In this document: positions 46,986-59,300 of the stretch, in pieces | How positions within the stretch are numbered: position 1 is the stretch's first letter | Layout: the number at the start of each line of letters is the position of its first letter | Source of the DNA: Caenorhabditis elegans | Taxonomy: Eukaryota; Nematoda; Chromadorea; Rhabditida; Rhabditidae | Direction: 5' to 3' | Assembly: GCF_000002985.6 (NCBI RefSeq) | Contig: NC_003279.8 | Span: 11,160,001-11,224,000, forward strand | DNA: 64,000 nt | The notes under the pieces: generated by a model | The model's database searches: none | The model's input: the letters and a program-made list of their open reading frames with translations, nothing else | What the model was told of the DNA's origin: nothing | Made by a program: the position numbers and the translations under genes

Positions 46986-49900
46986 ATGGGACCGGATACG
47001 ACGTCGGAACGTGTTAGCGAGGATCTTATGCAGGCTGTCACATGTCTGAAACGTGTGATGGTCGGTATGAAGAGCAATGGGACAGATTATGTTCAGGAAC
47101 AGGTGCGGCTACCCGAAAATTTGAAGAAAAACGATCAAAAATTGACGTTTTTAAGACAGTTTTTCGGTTTTCTCATAAAATTTTAGTCCAAATCACTGAA
47201 AAAATGGAGAAAAAAGGATGAAAATGGACTACAAACTACAACTTTTATTAGCCTCAACCATACAAAAGTTGGGCTAACGAAGCTTTGTAGTTTGTAGTCA
47301 CTCGCTCCTCCATTTTTTTGGTTTTTTTTTTAATTAAAAAAATTCTTCTAACTAAAAAATCACCGCTTTTTCTAAAATTTCAGCCATTTACCAATTTTTC
47401 AATTTTCAGACTCCCTCCAACAGCACTACCGTAATATGCACACTTGTCAAAATCACCGGAGCACTGGAACGATGCATCGAGAGCAATAAAGCGATGAATG
47501 ATGTGCTCAACGGGAAAATGGTGAGCATTTGAAAAAAATTGTGCAAGAATGCTCAAAATTGTGTGTGTGTAGTTTGTAGTCTGAACATTATAGTTTGTAG
47601 TTTAGCATCCGGTGACTGCAAACTACAAATTTAGCTTGAAAATATAATTTGAAAAGTTGAAGCTAAAAATTGAATTAAATCGCAAAACTTTAACGAAATT
47701 TTCAACAACTTGATTTCGTAGTTTGTAGTCTAAGTCCTTTGTAGTTTGTAGTATGGAGTATAGATACTACAAACTACATTAAATGGCTCTGGCTTCAAAA
47801 TGTAAAAAATCGAAATTTCTAGGATATTTATTCCTCAACATAGACACTATAAACTACAAAGTTTACAAACAAAGAGGCTGAACAAGTTTTGTAGTTTGTA
47901 GTCTAGACCTCAACACAAGAACTACAAACTACACAGATCTTTGAGATTCTGCTAAAGTTTGTAGTTTGTAGTAGTGTTAGCCTCACCGAAATCAACACGA
48001 CTTCTATTTTCTTCAATATTTGGACTACGAACTACAACGAAAATTTTTAGAAACACTACAAACTACAAAATTCTTGTAGTTTGTAGTCTTAGCCTCACTC
48101 AAGTATAATGTTAACTTGAGCCAAATCGAATTATCCCTCCCCTCCGTCTTCCACACATCCCCAGTGCCTCATTAATTTCATTGTCTCTTCTAATTACAGA
48201 AATGTACAACATGTGGCGCAACATCTGTCGGCCTTCTCTCGGATTGTCATGACAGTGCGACAAGCACAACGACTACCGTATCACACAGATCATCAGAAGA
48301 GCCACCGCGCCGAAAACCGTCTGCCGCCGGCGGCGATCACGATGACGAAGAGCTCGAGTGCTCGTCCATCGAATCACGAAGCATCCGATCCGTGAGCAGT
48401 TCAGTACACACTAGCGCCGAGGATGATGAGACGAATCAGACGATGATGGTACCGACGGATGTAGCCGATGTGATCAATGCGATTGTGGCAGGAACGAACG
48501 GCTCCAGCAACTCCAACACCACCAGCTCCTCGAAATCCCCTCAGGAAGAGGAAGAAGAGCATGATCTTGTGATGAAGTCGATCCTGTCGACGACAACGTC
48601 CACGTCGAATACAAAGCTGGAATTGAGTGAAAAACTGGAGAATCCACTCCAAGACACTGCTCTGCTCGATCAATTCCTTCAGGCATCGCTTCTAGGCCAG
48701 ACGCCTACAGTCACGCCTGCATCGGAAGAGAATGAGGAGGATAAGGAGCAGAATGCGGTGCTGACCAGCTTTTTGCAGGTAGGGATTTATTTGAGAAATT
48801 TATATCGGCAAACCGGCAAATCGGCAAACCGGCAAAATACCAGACTTGAACCGCGCTTTTTAATGTTTATTAACTACAAACTAGACATTTTGCCTACCTG
48901 TCAAGTTACAGCTCTTATTTGTAGGAGGAACCATTTTAATGAAAACTGAATTTTCTAGGTTTTCCTTGAAAATTATGGAAAAATTCCCCGCTTAAAACGC
49001 AAAAATTTCGTCAGAAACGGTAAAAAGCCAAGAAATGGGCGGGACCAAGACGCGGAAATTCTAAAAATTAGGCTCCGCCCCTATTTCTTGGTTGTAAGAA
49101 TTTTTGAATTTCTAAAAAATTTTGACAAACTCCGTGAAGGAGACCTAGAATTTGAGAGAAAATTCGGTGCAAAATGGCGAAAAAACCAAGAAGTGGGCGG
49201 AGTCTCAAATTGACTCCGCACTTGTTTTATGGCTCCATTTTGTACTGAAAATTATAGATTTCATTCAATTTTGGAAAAAATTCCGCCTTTTGGAAAAAAT
49301 CCCGAAACCAACCAAAAAAGAGTTACCCTGTTAGTTGAGGCTGAAAAAAATTGTAGTTTGTAGTCCCTAATGACGTGTGGCAAATCTCATTTTTCACAGC
49401 TCATTTGCCGCTCTAACATAGATACATTCCTTGACATTATCTGGACGGTGGTACTGTAATTAACTCGTATTACCGTACGTTTTAATTACAAATCAGATCG
49501 AATGGAAATTATGTTAATTTGTTGAGAAAACTGAAAATACTGCTGATTGCAATGGCGGCCGACATCCTACAGGTCAAAGAGCATCTGGTTGTGTAGTTTG
49601 TAGTCTGAGGTTAAAAGTCCAGGGGCACTACAAACTACAGAGTTGATTATCAATATGAACGAAATTTGCGAAAACTGGATCAGGTTGAGGGATATACATA
49701 TCCTGTAGCCTGTAGCAGGGGTGGCCGGAAAACGATTTTTCCGGCAAATCGGCAAATTGCCGGAATTGTAATTTCCGGCAAATTGGCAAACCGGCAATTT
49801 GCCGATTTGCCGAACGGCAATTGCCACCCAATTCTGGTTTGTAGTCTAAAATTAATAAAATTATTAAAACGAAATATTTGCAGTCGTAACTTTACAATTT

Positions 49901-51301
49901 CCAGATTCTGTTCGCCAACCAACAAGCCGGCAATGCGATCCTCGACGCGGGCTCCAGTGAAAATGACGGATCCACGTCATCATCCCAACCATCACCACCA
50001 GCCGATCCAACAGCCTCACTTGACTCGCTGGCAATGTTCGAATCACTTTTAGCCGAGTCGATGAACGGGAATGTGCTCGATGCGAATACCTCGTCAGCTG
50101 ACCAGAAAGCGGCGGCTCGCAAGCGAAAGAGCACACCGATGAAGGTTCCGAAGTCGGAAAATGGTGCTGGATATATTTGTCCGATGGATGGATGTAATAA
50201 GGTGTTCAAGGAGAAAGGATCAGTGCATCGACATTTTGTTACGCATATTGGAATGCGTTTTAATGTGAGTATTTTTAATGTGAGGCTTTGTCTCAGGTTT
50301 AGACTAAGTGTACAGCTTAGGCTTGAGTTTAGGCTTAGGCTTCAGGCTTACACTTAGGCTTAGGCTTACGATTAGACTTAGGCTTAAGCTTAGGTTTAGG
50401 CTTAGGTTTAGGCTTGGGCTTCAGGCTTACACTCAGACTTAGGCTCCGACTTAGGCGTAGGCTTAAGCTTATTCCTCCTATAAAAAATCGAAGATTTTCA
50501 AATTAAAAAACAAATTATTTCAAATTCGCTTTCTTTAATTTGCTTCAATTCAATCACAATTTTCAACATTTTTTTTTTAATTGTAGTTTATAGTCTTGAA
50601 GCCTCAACCAACATCCAATATTTTTCAGTGTGACAAATGCAAGGCCTCGTACACCCAAAAGCATGCTCTAATGCTCCATCAGAAGATTCATGCCAATCCG
50701 GACGCCTATCAGTGTAGAGGATGCGGTACCAATTATACAACACAAAATGGTCTTCGATTGCATAGACAGGTAATACGAATTTCCATTTTTTTTGTTGAAT
50801 GTTGGAAAAAACCGAAAAAAAAATTGAATTTCGCGCCAGAAAAATTTTTAGAACAAAAATTAAATTTGAATTTTTGGAAATAAAAATAAAAATTTATTTT
50901 TGGAAAAATTTTGAATTTTACTATAATTTTTTTGAAGAAATTTGAATCTAGCGCCAAATGTTTAAAAATTTGAATTTCGCCCCAAAATTTTTTGAGAATT
51001 AATTTGGTTCGGACTAAAAATTTAGAATTTCGCGCCAAATTTTTTTAGAAAATAAATTCAAGTTTAGCGCCAATTTTTTTTATAACGAATTTTGAGTTCT
51101 GCGCCAAAATTTTACGGAAAAAAAATTGAATTTCGAGCCAAAACTTTTTTGGAAAAAAATTTTCAGAGAAATCCAGCATGCATGGAAGTGAGCAACGCCC
51201 TTGAATTCAACACCTCCCTGAATACCTCAATTAGTGAAGCGCTGTCTGGCCCGCTGAGCAAAAACTCGTCGCCCACGAAGCAAATGGTCTCGGCTCCGTG
51301 A
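46986..51301 (+). CDS. C2H2 zinc-finger protein A (probable transcription factor)
   Basis: Six exons (46986-47102, 47410-47520, 48200-48778, 49905-50264, 50629-50769, 51167-51301) join in phase to 480 residues. An in-frame stop upstream in the exon supports the ATG at 46986. The N-terminal 76 residues look helical, a CTTCGATSVGLLSDCH motif (a possible small zinc site) begins exon 3, and the middle is acidic and Ser/Thr-rich. Finger 1 (about 359-383) is C-x4-C-x12-H-x3-H (YICPMDGCNKVFKEKG). Finger 2 has C390, C393, H406 and H410. Finger 3 has C418, C421, H434 and C441, an unusual C2HC form. Basic KRKST lies upstream of the fingers. It is likely a nuclear DNA-binding protein; the target is unknown. 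I do not recognise the gene name. The spacing HANPDAYQC is shared with gene B at 62.5 kb. Confidence 0.88.
47230..48110. repeat. GTAGTTTGTAG modules in zinc-finger A introns 1 and 2
   Basis: At least ten copies of GTAGTTTGTAGTC or the complement GACTACAAACTACA, in both orientations, some back to back (for example 48055-48092). Confidence 0.8.
48800..49904. repeat. Repeats in zinc-finger A intron 3
   Basis: GCCGG-type units at 48805-48845 and 49735-49830, GGCTCCGCCC modules at 49030-49230 and GTAGTTTGTAG modules at 49350 and 49595-49640. There is no coding evidence. Confidence 0.7.
50277..50475 (+). repeat. Degenerate interstitial telomere-like TTAGGC tract
   Basis: Intron 4 of zinc-finger gene A holds about 200 bp made almost wholly of TTAGGC-related hexamers (TTAGGCTTAGGCTTCAGGCT, TTTAGGC, TTAAGC, TTAGAC). 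TTAGGC is the nematode telomere repeat. The tract is diverged and all in one orientation. Confidence 0.85.
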
Positions 51302-53750
51302 AAAGTTTTTTTTTTTTTCGTTGCTTTCCCCCTTTTTAGACCTCAAATATTCCTGTACTCTCCGATACGCGTGCAATTTTTATCTCAAACAGACCCACCA
51401 AAAGCCCCACCCAATTTATTAGTGAAAAAAGGTTTTAATAATTAAAATAATTATTATTTTATATCGAGAAATCAGATAAGTTTTATTATCGATTTATTGA
51501 TTTTTTTTCCTGTCTTTGTGTGTTATTTCCTGTCTCTATCCTTGATTTTATTACGCAAATTTTTTTGTTTGGAAATTTTTTTATTATTTCTATATGCATC
51601 TAATTTCACTTGTTCTTTTACATACAATTCGAAAATCATAATAATTTTTTTTTCTCGCAAAAATCTCTGAAAATCATCCTTTGCATTTTACACCCCTCCC
51701 CACTCAAAACCGTCATAATTTAATTCCCCACTTTTTTTATGGATCGATACTTTTTATGGCAATAATTTTTTGTTTTTTGTACTTTTTTTTGGACTTTTTT
51801 GTCCAAAATTACCCTCTTTTTTGGTGCTTAAACCCCCACCCAAATATTCGTTTTTTTTGCTCCCTTACACACACCGAATGCCTTTACAATAAAAGACTTG
51901 TATTTTTTTTTTGAATTTGGATATTTTGAAGAAAAATCGATTATACGAGGTTTAAAAAAAATTTGGAAGAAAACTTATTTTTTAGAATATTTTTTTCCGG
52001 CAAAACGGCAACTTGCCGGAATTGAAATATTCCAGCAAATTTGCCGAATTGTCGGAAATTTTTAATTACGGCAGTTTTGCCTATTTGCCGGAAATTTAAC
52101 TTAAATTTCCCACCGAAACTTAAAAACCATTAAAATTTGAATTTCCAGACTATGTTTTTCTTAAAATAAAATTTCAAATTTGGCGCCAAAATTTTTCGAA
52201 ATCAAAAAGGTTTGAATATCGGATCAAAAACCCGTAAAAGTTTTTTTTGAACAACTGAAAATTGAAAAAAAAAATTTTTAACCCAAAATTACGTGAATTC
52301 AATGGCTATTCAAATTCAACAGAGCTTTTATTTGAAAATCTTAACTAAATAACAAGTAGGATCTTTAAAAACTTCACCAATTAATACCGTAATTAGTGTC
52401 TAGAAACCAAAAAAAGGGAACAAATTTAATTTGAACCTGCATTTGGGCAGCATAATTCACGAGTTCTTTCATTGCTAAGTGTCTGGTTAGAATGGCATCC
52501 TTCAACGAGCAGGTCTGTAAAAATGAATTGTAAATTTATTGAAAATGTTATGTCATTTCTCTCTGCGAATCCTTTTTTTACTACGACTTAGTTTTACTAC
52601 GGCTTAGTTTTTATTTAATAAGTTCTAGTTTTTTTTTTCTATTATAAAATGTACCACTTTTGGCATAATGTGTTGAAACGTTGACTAACCATATCTTTTA
52701 TACAATGTAAAATGTTTTCCGTAAAAATATAAAGTTTATCACTTTTTGATATCTCGCCTGTCGGAGGACGTATTCTAGTGATTATTAGACATTTAAAGCC
52801 GGTTTATAAAGTTGGTATTCATCTACTCAAAAGTTACAAGTAGTGTTACCTTGAAATATGCGAAACACAAGAGCGCCCCATTGCGAATTTTCGAAACTTT
52901 TGTGCGCGATTATTGATCTGGAAGCTGTGAGTTAGTGCGCACACACCTTCCCTTCATGAATATCGTCTGTCGTAATTAATGTATGTGATCCGTAAGATCA
53001 CCTCTTCCTACACCTCCTCTTCATAAATAACATCTATGCCAGTCTGCCCTAACTATCTGCTAATGTGTGTATACCGACAAAGTAAAATCACCTCTTCCCC
53101 ATTTTTTCGATGCAACATCTGTGCGTACGTCAGATACGCCTCTGTCGATCTTTTTGGTGCGCAACACCACCACTCGCTACCATTTTTCTCCATTGTGTAT
53201 TTCTATTTATCTTCCTATTAGGCATTCTCATTTAGAAATTCCAAACATGCAATATTGTTTCACAATACCACCGATTCAAATTGTTCACAACATAGAAATA
53301 AGATAGTTATAAAAAGTAGATACATTTTTTCTATAAGATTCCTAACACAAAACCAACTCTTTTTATACAAATGATGCATTGCAGTATTGCTACCTAAACT
53401 TTTATTACCTTGTTATTTTTCTGCAGTTAGTGGCTGTGATCGTATATTTTACTAAGTTTTGTATCTCTTACTACTTTCGAACGTCATTTTTTACCACGGG
53501 TTTTGAATTCATTCTCATTGTTTCTCTAGGCATAATTTGTAAAATAATGCCTCGAAACACCATTTTAAATGTTAGTAAAAATCCGCCACCGTAAAAGATT
53601 ATAACGTAGTGAAAATTTATATTTTATTAAATCATGCAATTAAAACTATATTAGTCTATTATTATTCAATACACTACATACCCTGTTCACATAATTAGAC
53701 AACAAGATAACAATCTCTCAAGTATTCTCATACATTTCTTTATCGACATC
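51302..53750. other. Intergenic region after zinc-finger gene A
   Basis: It contains the AT-rich 3' flank of gene A and GCCGG-type units at 51985-52100. A possible isolated - strand exon, 52515-52439, follows TTTTACAG and reads TCSLKDAILTRHLAMKELVN before MQ; no partner exon was found, so it is not called as a gene. The sequence at 52860-53620 is non-repetitive but shows no coding pattern. Confidence 0.4.
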
Positions 53751-53760
53751 CTTTTCTCAG
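53751..53760 (+). promoter_or_regulatory. Probable trans-splice acceptor of the small gene at 53762
   Basis: CTTTTCTCAG ends one base before the ATG at 53762, as expected for an SL1-accepting outron. Confidence 0.45.
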
Positions 53761-53761
53761 A

Positions 53762-53980
53762 ATGGCCAGAGTAACTGTAACCATAAAGGACTGTGGCAGC
53801 CACACTGACACTGTGATAGAAGTTAAACGACACTTCGAAGAGCCGAAAGAGGAAAAGTTTACACTCGTGGATAACAAACTGATTAGGCTCACTGATGGCA
53901 TGCCAAAGCAGTACCAGGAGAAGAAGAACAACGTTGAAACCACTAAGGTGAATCACGCTGTAATTTCAAAACCTGATTAG
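53762..53980 (+). CDS. Small hypothetical protein, 72 aa
   Basis: A single uninterrupted frame reads MARVTVTIKDCGSHTDTVIE and ends NHAVISKPD. The protein is hydrophilic, begins with an apparent beta-strand-like VTVTI and is Lys/Glu-rich in the second half, with no signal peptide or membrane segment. Support comes from the splice-acceptor-like CTTTTCTCAG one base before the ATG and from a composition more even than the surrounding AT-rich DNA. I do not recognise the family. It could also be the last exon of a longer gene, since no upstream exon was found in the AT-rich region before it. Confidence 0.5.
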   Translation: MARVTVTIKDCGSHTDTVIEVKRHFEEPKEEKFTLVDNKLIRLTDGMPKQYQEKKNNVETTKVNHAVISKPD

Positions 53981-56372
53981 CTACATGAATGTGTGAAATG
54001 TATTTCGTGAAAGTTAAACTCATGGAAATATTTTTGGCATTTTCTGAATAGAATATTATTTTTTCTACAGTTTGAATATATAAAACTACTATTTTCACAA
54101 TCGTAGGCATTAATGTTATTTTCAATGTGGAAATCATAGCATTTAACGTATTTTACAAGCAATTAATTCAAATTAGATTCAACATTTTTTTCATTTTTAC
54201 ATTTTTTTTTTGAGAAATTTGACCAAAAAATTTATTTTTCGTCCGAACTTGTTTAAATCAGGGCTGTCATATTGAGCGTCCAGTCGTCCGGTTTTTAGAA
54301 TTTCATTAGGTATACGACCGGACGCTCGATATTCCAGCCCTAGTTTAAATGTGTTGAGTTAATAAATTCGAGGATTTGAGTATTGCAATGTTTCATATAA
54401 AGATTCAGGGAGATTGGCTCGGTCACGTGGCCTGGGTGGACACTAGCGACAGAGCGGCGTTGCCGCGGACCGTGACCTGCAACTGCCACCCACACTACGG
54501 ACAACTCGGGCCGAAACTGCACACCCCAACATTATGCATATATTTTGATTTTCTTTATTATTCCAAACCAAGATCCGGGACTCTTGTGTGTTTATAGTCC
54601 GCGGGCTTATTTAGGCAAAGGAACTCCTGCCGAAAGTGAGAATTTTGACACAATCTTGCCGAAAGTAGACAGACTCCTGCCAACTCTAAGTAGTAACTAA
54701 GTCGCCAACGCTCAGCAGTATTTCCCTGAGTATAGTCCGCGGGCCTACTATAGAAAAATATACAATCCCAGAAAAACTATAGTATTTAAAAAAAAGCTAA
54801 GCATTTTAGTAAAACATCGAAATATGAAAAACGTGTGGGAAAAGTTAGTGAAATAGTATGTATTTTCCTTTTTTTTTGTTGGAAAATTTCAGAAAATAGC
54901 AGTCAGGCTCACTTACCATCGAATTTTTCGCATTTTTCCTTACAAATTGTCCTTGAGTACATGATAAGATATCTCTTACAATCCCTAATAACCAATTTCC
55001 CTTCTGGGTGTCTTTTCCGGATTGCTCGGCTCAAAATTGATCCGAAAACGCAAAAGAGCAGGAAAATTATGGAACATTTGCCTATGTTCATTCTGGAAAA
55101 AAAACAACAATTTTTCTATGAATTGAATTGTGAAAAATACAATATTATTTTTTTCAAAAAAAAAAAAGTTTAAGAACAAAAAAATTTGAAAACTAATTTC
55201 AGGCCGTTCCAGGCCGAATTTCAGGCCGTTTAAAAAATTAAAAAAGCAAAACATTGAAACAATTTCGAACAGTCACAAATTGATAAAACATGCCAATACT
55301 CTGCACAAATTCATATCAGTTAGAAGAACTATAACACATAGTTTTTATGGCTAAATGAAATAAATAGATCGAAGGTTAATAATTCTATTACAGAAAAAAT
55401 ACGATCGCACAAAAATAAACAACGACGCAACGACACTCCGCTGTTTTTAAGCCCCGCCCACGATTTCATTTGCACTGCGACCGCCACATTTCAGTGCAAA
55501 TGAAATCGTGGGCGGGGCTTAAAAACAGCGGAGTGTCGTTGCGTCGTTGTTTATTTTTGTGCGATCGTATTTTTTCTATAATATTCTGAGTGTAAGGAAT
55601 TCATGACCGACCTTTGCTGCATGGCCTAGAAAATTCGGGAAAACTCGGCCATTGATTTTTGTCTCGTGAGAGGCGTTCAAAACTGATAATTCTAGTCAAT
55701 CTGTTGAGGAAAATTCAAACTTCAATTTTTCAATGTGTTTTAAATTTATTAGCGAGAAATTTAAATTTTACAAAATCTTGGCGCTAATTTTAAATAGAAT
55801 TTTTCAAAAATTTCAGCGCGGAATTCAAATTTTGAGGGAAATTAAACATTTTGGCGGAATAATTAAAATGTTAAATTCCATGATTTTTGCGAAAAATTTG
55901 AATTTTCGAAAAAAAAAATTGGTGCGAAATTTAAATTATGTGTATTTTTTTCAAAAATTTAGGCGCGAATTCAAATTTTAGTAATTTTTCCAAAAATTTT
56001 AAATATTTCAGCGGGAAATTCGAATTTTCAAAACAAAAAATTTGGCGCGAACTTCAAATTATTTTTAATATTTTAGCGGGAAATTCAAATTTTAGTTATT
56101 TTTCCAAAAATTCAGGCGCGAAATTAGAATTTATTGTGCGATTCTGAAATATGCTGAAACCAAAAACGAAAAAACAAAACTTCAAAATACATTAAGCAAA
56201 AAAAAATCAATGGGAAAATGTCATCATAGGTAATACAAAAAAATAATTTTTTGGGAGTTTTCCAGAAAAACGGGCGGCTTTGAACAATGAGAATTTGGAG
56301 CAAGAAATTGGTGGAAAAAATCGGCGGTAAAAATCGGAAAAATCAATAATTTATCGTTAAAATCAATAAAAA
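53981..56372. other. Intergenic region between the small gene and PNISR
   Basis: AT-rich sequence. It holds a GC-richer patch at 54400-54535, a direct repeat of TAGTCCGCGGGC (54594 and 54734), the hairpin at 55392-55577 and GGCGCGAAATTCAAATTTT-type repeats at 55690-56150. Open frames here are short and unconvincing. Confidence 0.5.
55392..55577. mobile_element. Near-perfect 186-bp hairpin (palindromic MITE)
   Basis: The left arm of 85 bp, from AGAAAAAATACGATCGCAC to TTCATTTGCACT, is an exact reverse complement of the right arm, AGTGCAAATGAA to TTTTTTCT, with only about 16 bases between. The arms include GGGCGGGGCTT. The lack of divergence between arms suggests a recent insertion or active homogenisation. 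No clear target duplication is visible. Confidence 0.9.
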
Positions 56373-59300
56373 TCAACGTCGACTATGCCGATCCCTGTCC
56401 CCCCGATCCCTCCGACGTTCCGAACTTCTCGACCGTTTTCGACGGCGATCCCGTTCCGAAGATCGGCTTCTCGATCGGTGATTATGTCGTGATGAAGATT
56501 GCTCTTTTTCACGACTTTTCGATCGTTTTTTGCTCTTTTTACTCGATTTTCTCTCCTTCTCATCGTCTCTCATCTCTCGTTCTCTCTTCTTTTCCGACGA
56601 CGATTTTTCCGATTTTTTATTATCGCCGTTTTTTGAATCTGAAAATTTGAATATTATTTCCGGAATTTTGTGTGTAGATTGTGTAGTTCTATGTAGTCTA
56701 GAGAATGACTACAAACTACAAAATCACATCAGCCTCAATCAAGGTTCAAACTACAAACTACAGACTTTTTGAAAGGAAATTTCTAAATATTTAGCCGAAG
56801 ACTACAAACTACAAAATCAGCTTAGCCTAACCCAAAATAGTAAAATCCCAATATTTTGACTACAAACTACACGTTTGCGAGTGAAAATTTCAAAAATTCA
56901 CACTTTTCATTTGTATTCTTTAAAAAATGAGTAAAATATGAAGAAATCTAGGTTGAGGCTGGGAAATATGTGTAGTTTGTAGCCTCAACCAATTCAAAAA
57001 TTGGTTGAGGCTCACAGACTACAAACTACAAAATTAGAAAAAAAAAATTTTTTGGATTTTTATTTGGATTTTCAGAGATTTTATTGAAAAAAGAAAAGAA
57101 TTTTTGAAATTTTTTAGATAAAAAGTGAGATTTTCCCGAAAAATCTCTGCTAAAGTGAAGAAAACTTGTAGTTTGTAGTCTCCGGCCTCAACTATTTCAA
57201 AAATTGGTTGAGGCTCACAGACTACAAACTACAAAATGAGCAAAGCCTCACCAAATGTTCAGGAATGTTCAGATTTTTTTTTGGATTTAAAAAATAGATT
57301 TTTCGAGTTCTAGAAGCGGTTTTAACTGAATTTTCAAAATTTTTCAGATTTTCCGAAAATTTCTGAATTTTTAATCCAAAAAAAGTGGAATTCCAGTGGG
57401 TTTTTTGGAATAAAATATTATTTTTTTTGGCTGAAAATTGGCGCTCCGAGACTACAAACTACAAAACCATTCTGTCCCAAAAATCCAAAATCCCAAATGT
57501 CCCAAAATCCCAAAAAATTTCAGTTCAAATTTGGCGGAAAAAAGTGAAAATTGTGAAGAAAACTTGTAGTTTGTAGTCTCCAGCGCGCCTCAATTATTTC
57601 AAAAATTGGTTGAGGCTGAGACTACAAACTACAAAATAACATAGCCTCACACAAATATTGAAAAAACATTTTTTTTTTGCAGATTTTCCTGAAATTTTTG
57701 AATTTTTAATTCAAAAAAGTGGATTTCCAGTAGGTTTTTGAAGTTTTTTGGCTGAAAATTCGCGCTTTAATAGACTACAAACTACAGAAAAACACATTTT
57801 TGACGCTAAAATCGGGGAAAAAATTAGCAAAAATGGTATTTTTTTCAACAAAAAGTGAATATATTTTTATATTTTTCATTAGTTTACCTTACCTGGAACG
57901 TGTAAATCATCAACACCTTCACCATCATCATTAACTGATGGTTTGACATCATCTGTCTTAACACTAAACTTTCGAGGGATACCCACGGGAGCCTTGAACT
58001 CTCCACCACCAGCTTCTGGTGTTCCTGCTTCTGCTGCCCCTGATGCTCCATTTAGCTCCGCCGAGCCACTGCTCTCCTGCCGTGGCTCCATGTCGTCGCC
58101 AACTCCATCGTCACTGCTGTTGTCACTATCCTCACCGTCTCCTGGAAAATTTGAAAAATTTGAATTTTTTGAAATAAAATTTCAAAAAATATGACATTTT
58201 AGCTCTAAAAAACGTTTTTTTTTTTAACTGAAAACTCAACTTTTTTTTTGCAAAAAAAGGCTTTTTTTATTTGAATTTTAGTTTTACAATTTTCGAGAAA
58301 TTGAAAATTCACATTTTATGGAATTTTTAATCGAAAAAATTGAAATTTTTAAACTAAAAATTCTTTTTTGGTACATTGTTCGAAAATCGTTTTTTATAAC
58401 GAATATTTAATTAAAAAAGCTTCTGAAAACCGATTTTTTCCAAAAAAAAAAAATGTTTTTTTGAAAACTTTTTCTGAAAAATTTGAATTTTTAGGAAAAA
58501 GAAGAGCTTTTCAGGAACTTTTTGAACACAATTTTTATATAAAATTAAAATTTTCTGGAAATCTAAATTTTCGCTATTTTTTTTTGAAAAATTCGATTTA
58601 AAAATCAAAAATTTTACTTTTTTTTTCGGAAAATCTCAAATTTTTCAACCAGAAAATTCGATTTGTTTCAAAATTGTAACTGTTTTAAATTTAAAAAAAA
58701 TATGGAAAATTCGAAAATTTTAGAAAAAAGTTTTTAAAAAATGTGAAACTTTTGAAGACAATGTTGAAAATTTTCGTTTTTCGAATTTTTTAAATCAATT
58801 TTTAAAAAACTTTTTGAAATTTTAGCTCAAAAAACTCGATAAAATCGAATTTTTTTTGTTTAAAAAAATTTCGTCGAAAAATTGGAACAATTTATGAATT
58901 TTTTATGAAAAATTATACGATTTTCATAGCTTTTTGGAAGAAAATTTCAAAAATGTTAAAGTTTTCGGTTTTTTTTAAATTAAAAACTTGGAAAAAACTT
59001 TTAAAACCGAATTTTCTGGTCAAAAAAATTGTTTTTTCCGAATTTCGAATTTTCGCGAGCTTCTCCATACCAAAAGCCGCGAGAGCCGCCAACGCTGAGC
59101 TGTTGCCGATGATTTTCGGCGCAGTTGCCAATTTTTTCCGTTCAAATTGAAGTTTTTCGTGCTCACGGAGCTCTTCTTGTATTATACGCATGATGACGTC
59201 ATTCGAAGACTCGAGGAGCACGTTCATCATTAGAGTTTTCACACAGCGTATCTGGAAAAAAAATTTCGAAAATTTTTTTTTTGAAATTTTTAAGAGGTTT

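Noticed and set aside
54376..54597. GDWLGHVAWVDTSDRAALPR frame, recalling LINE C-terminal RWLGHV motifs
   Set aside because: Similarity is too short and no other retrotransposon sequence adjoins it.
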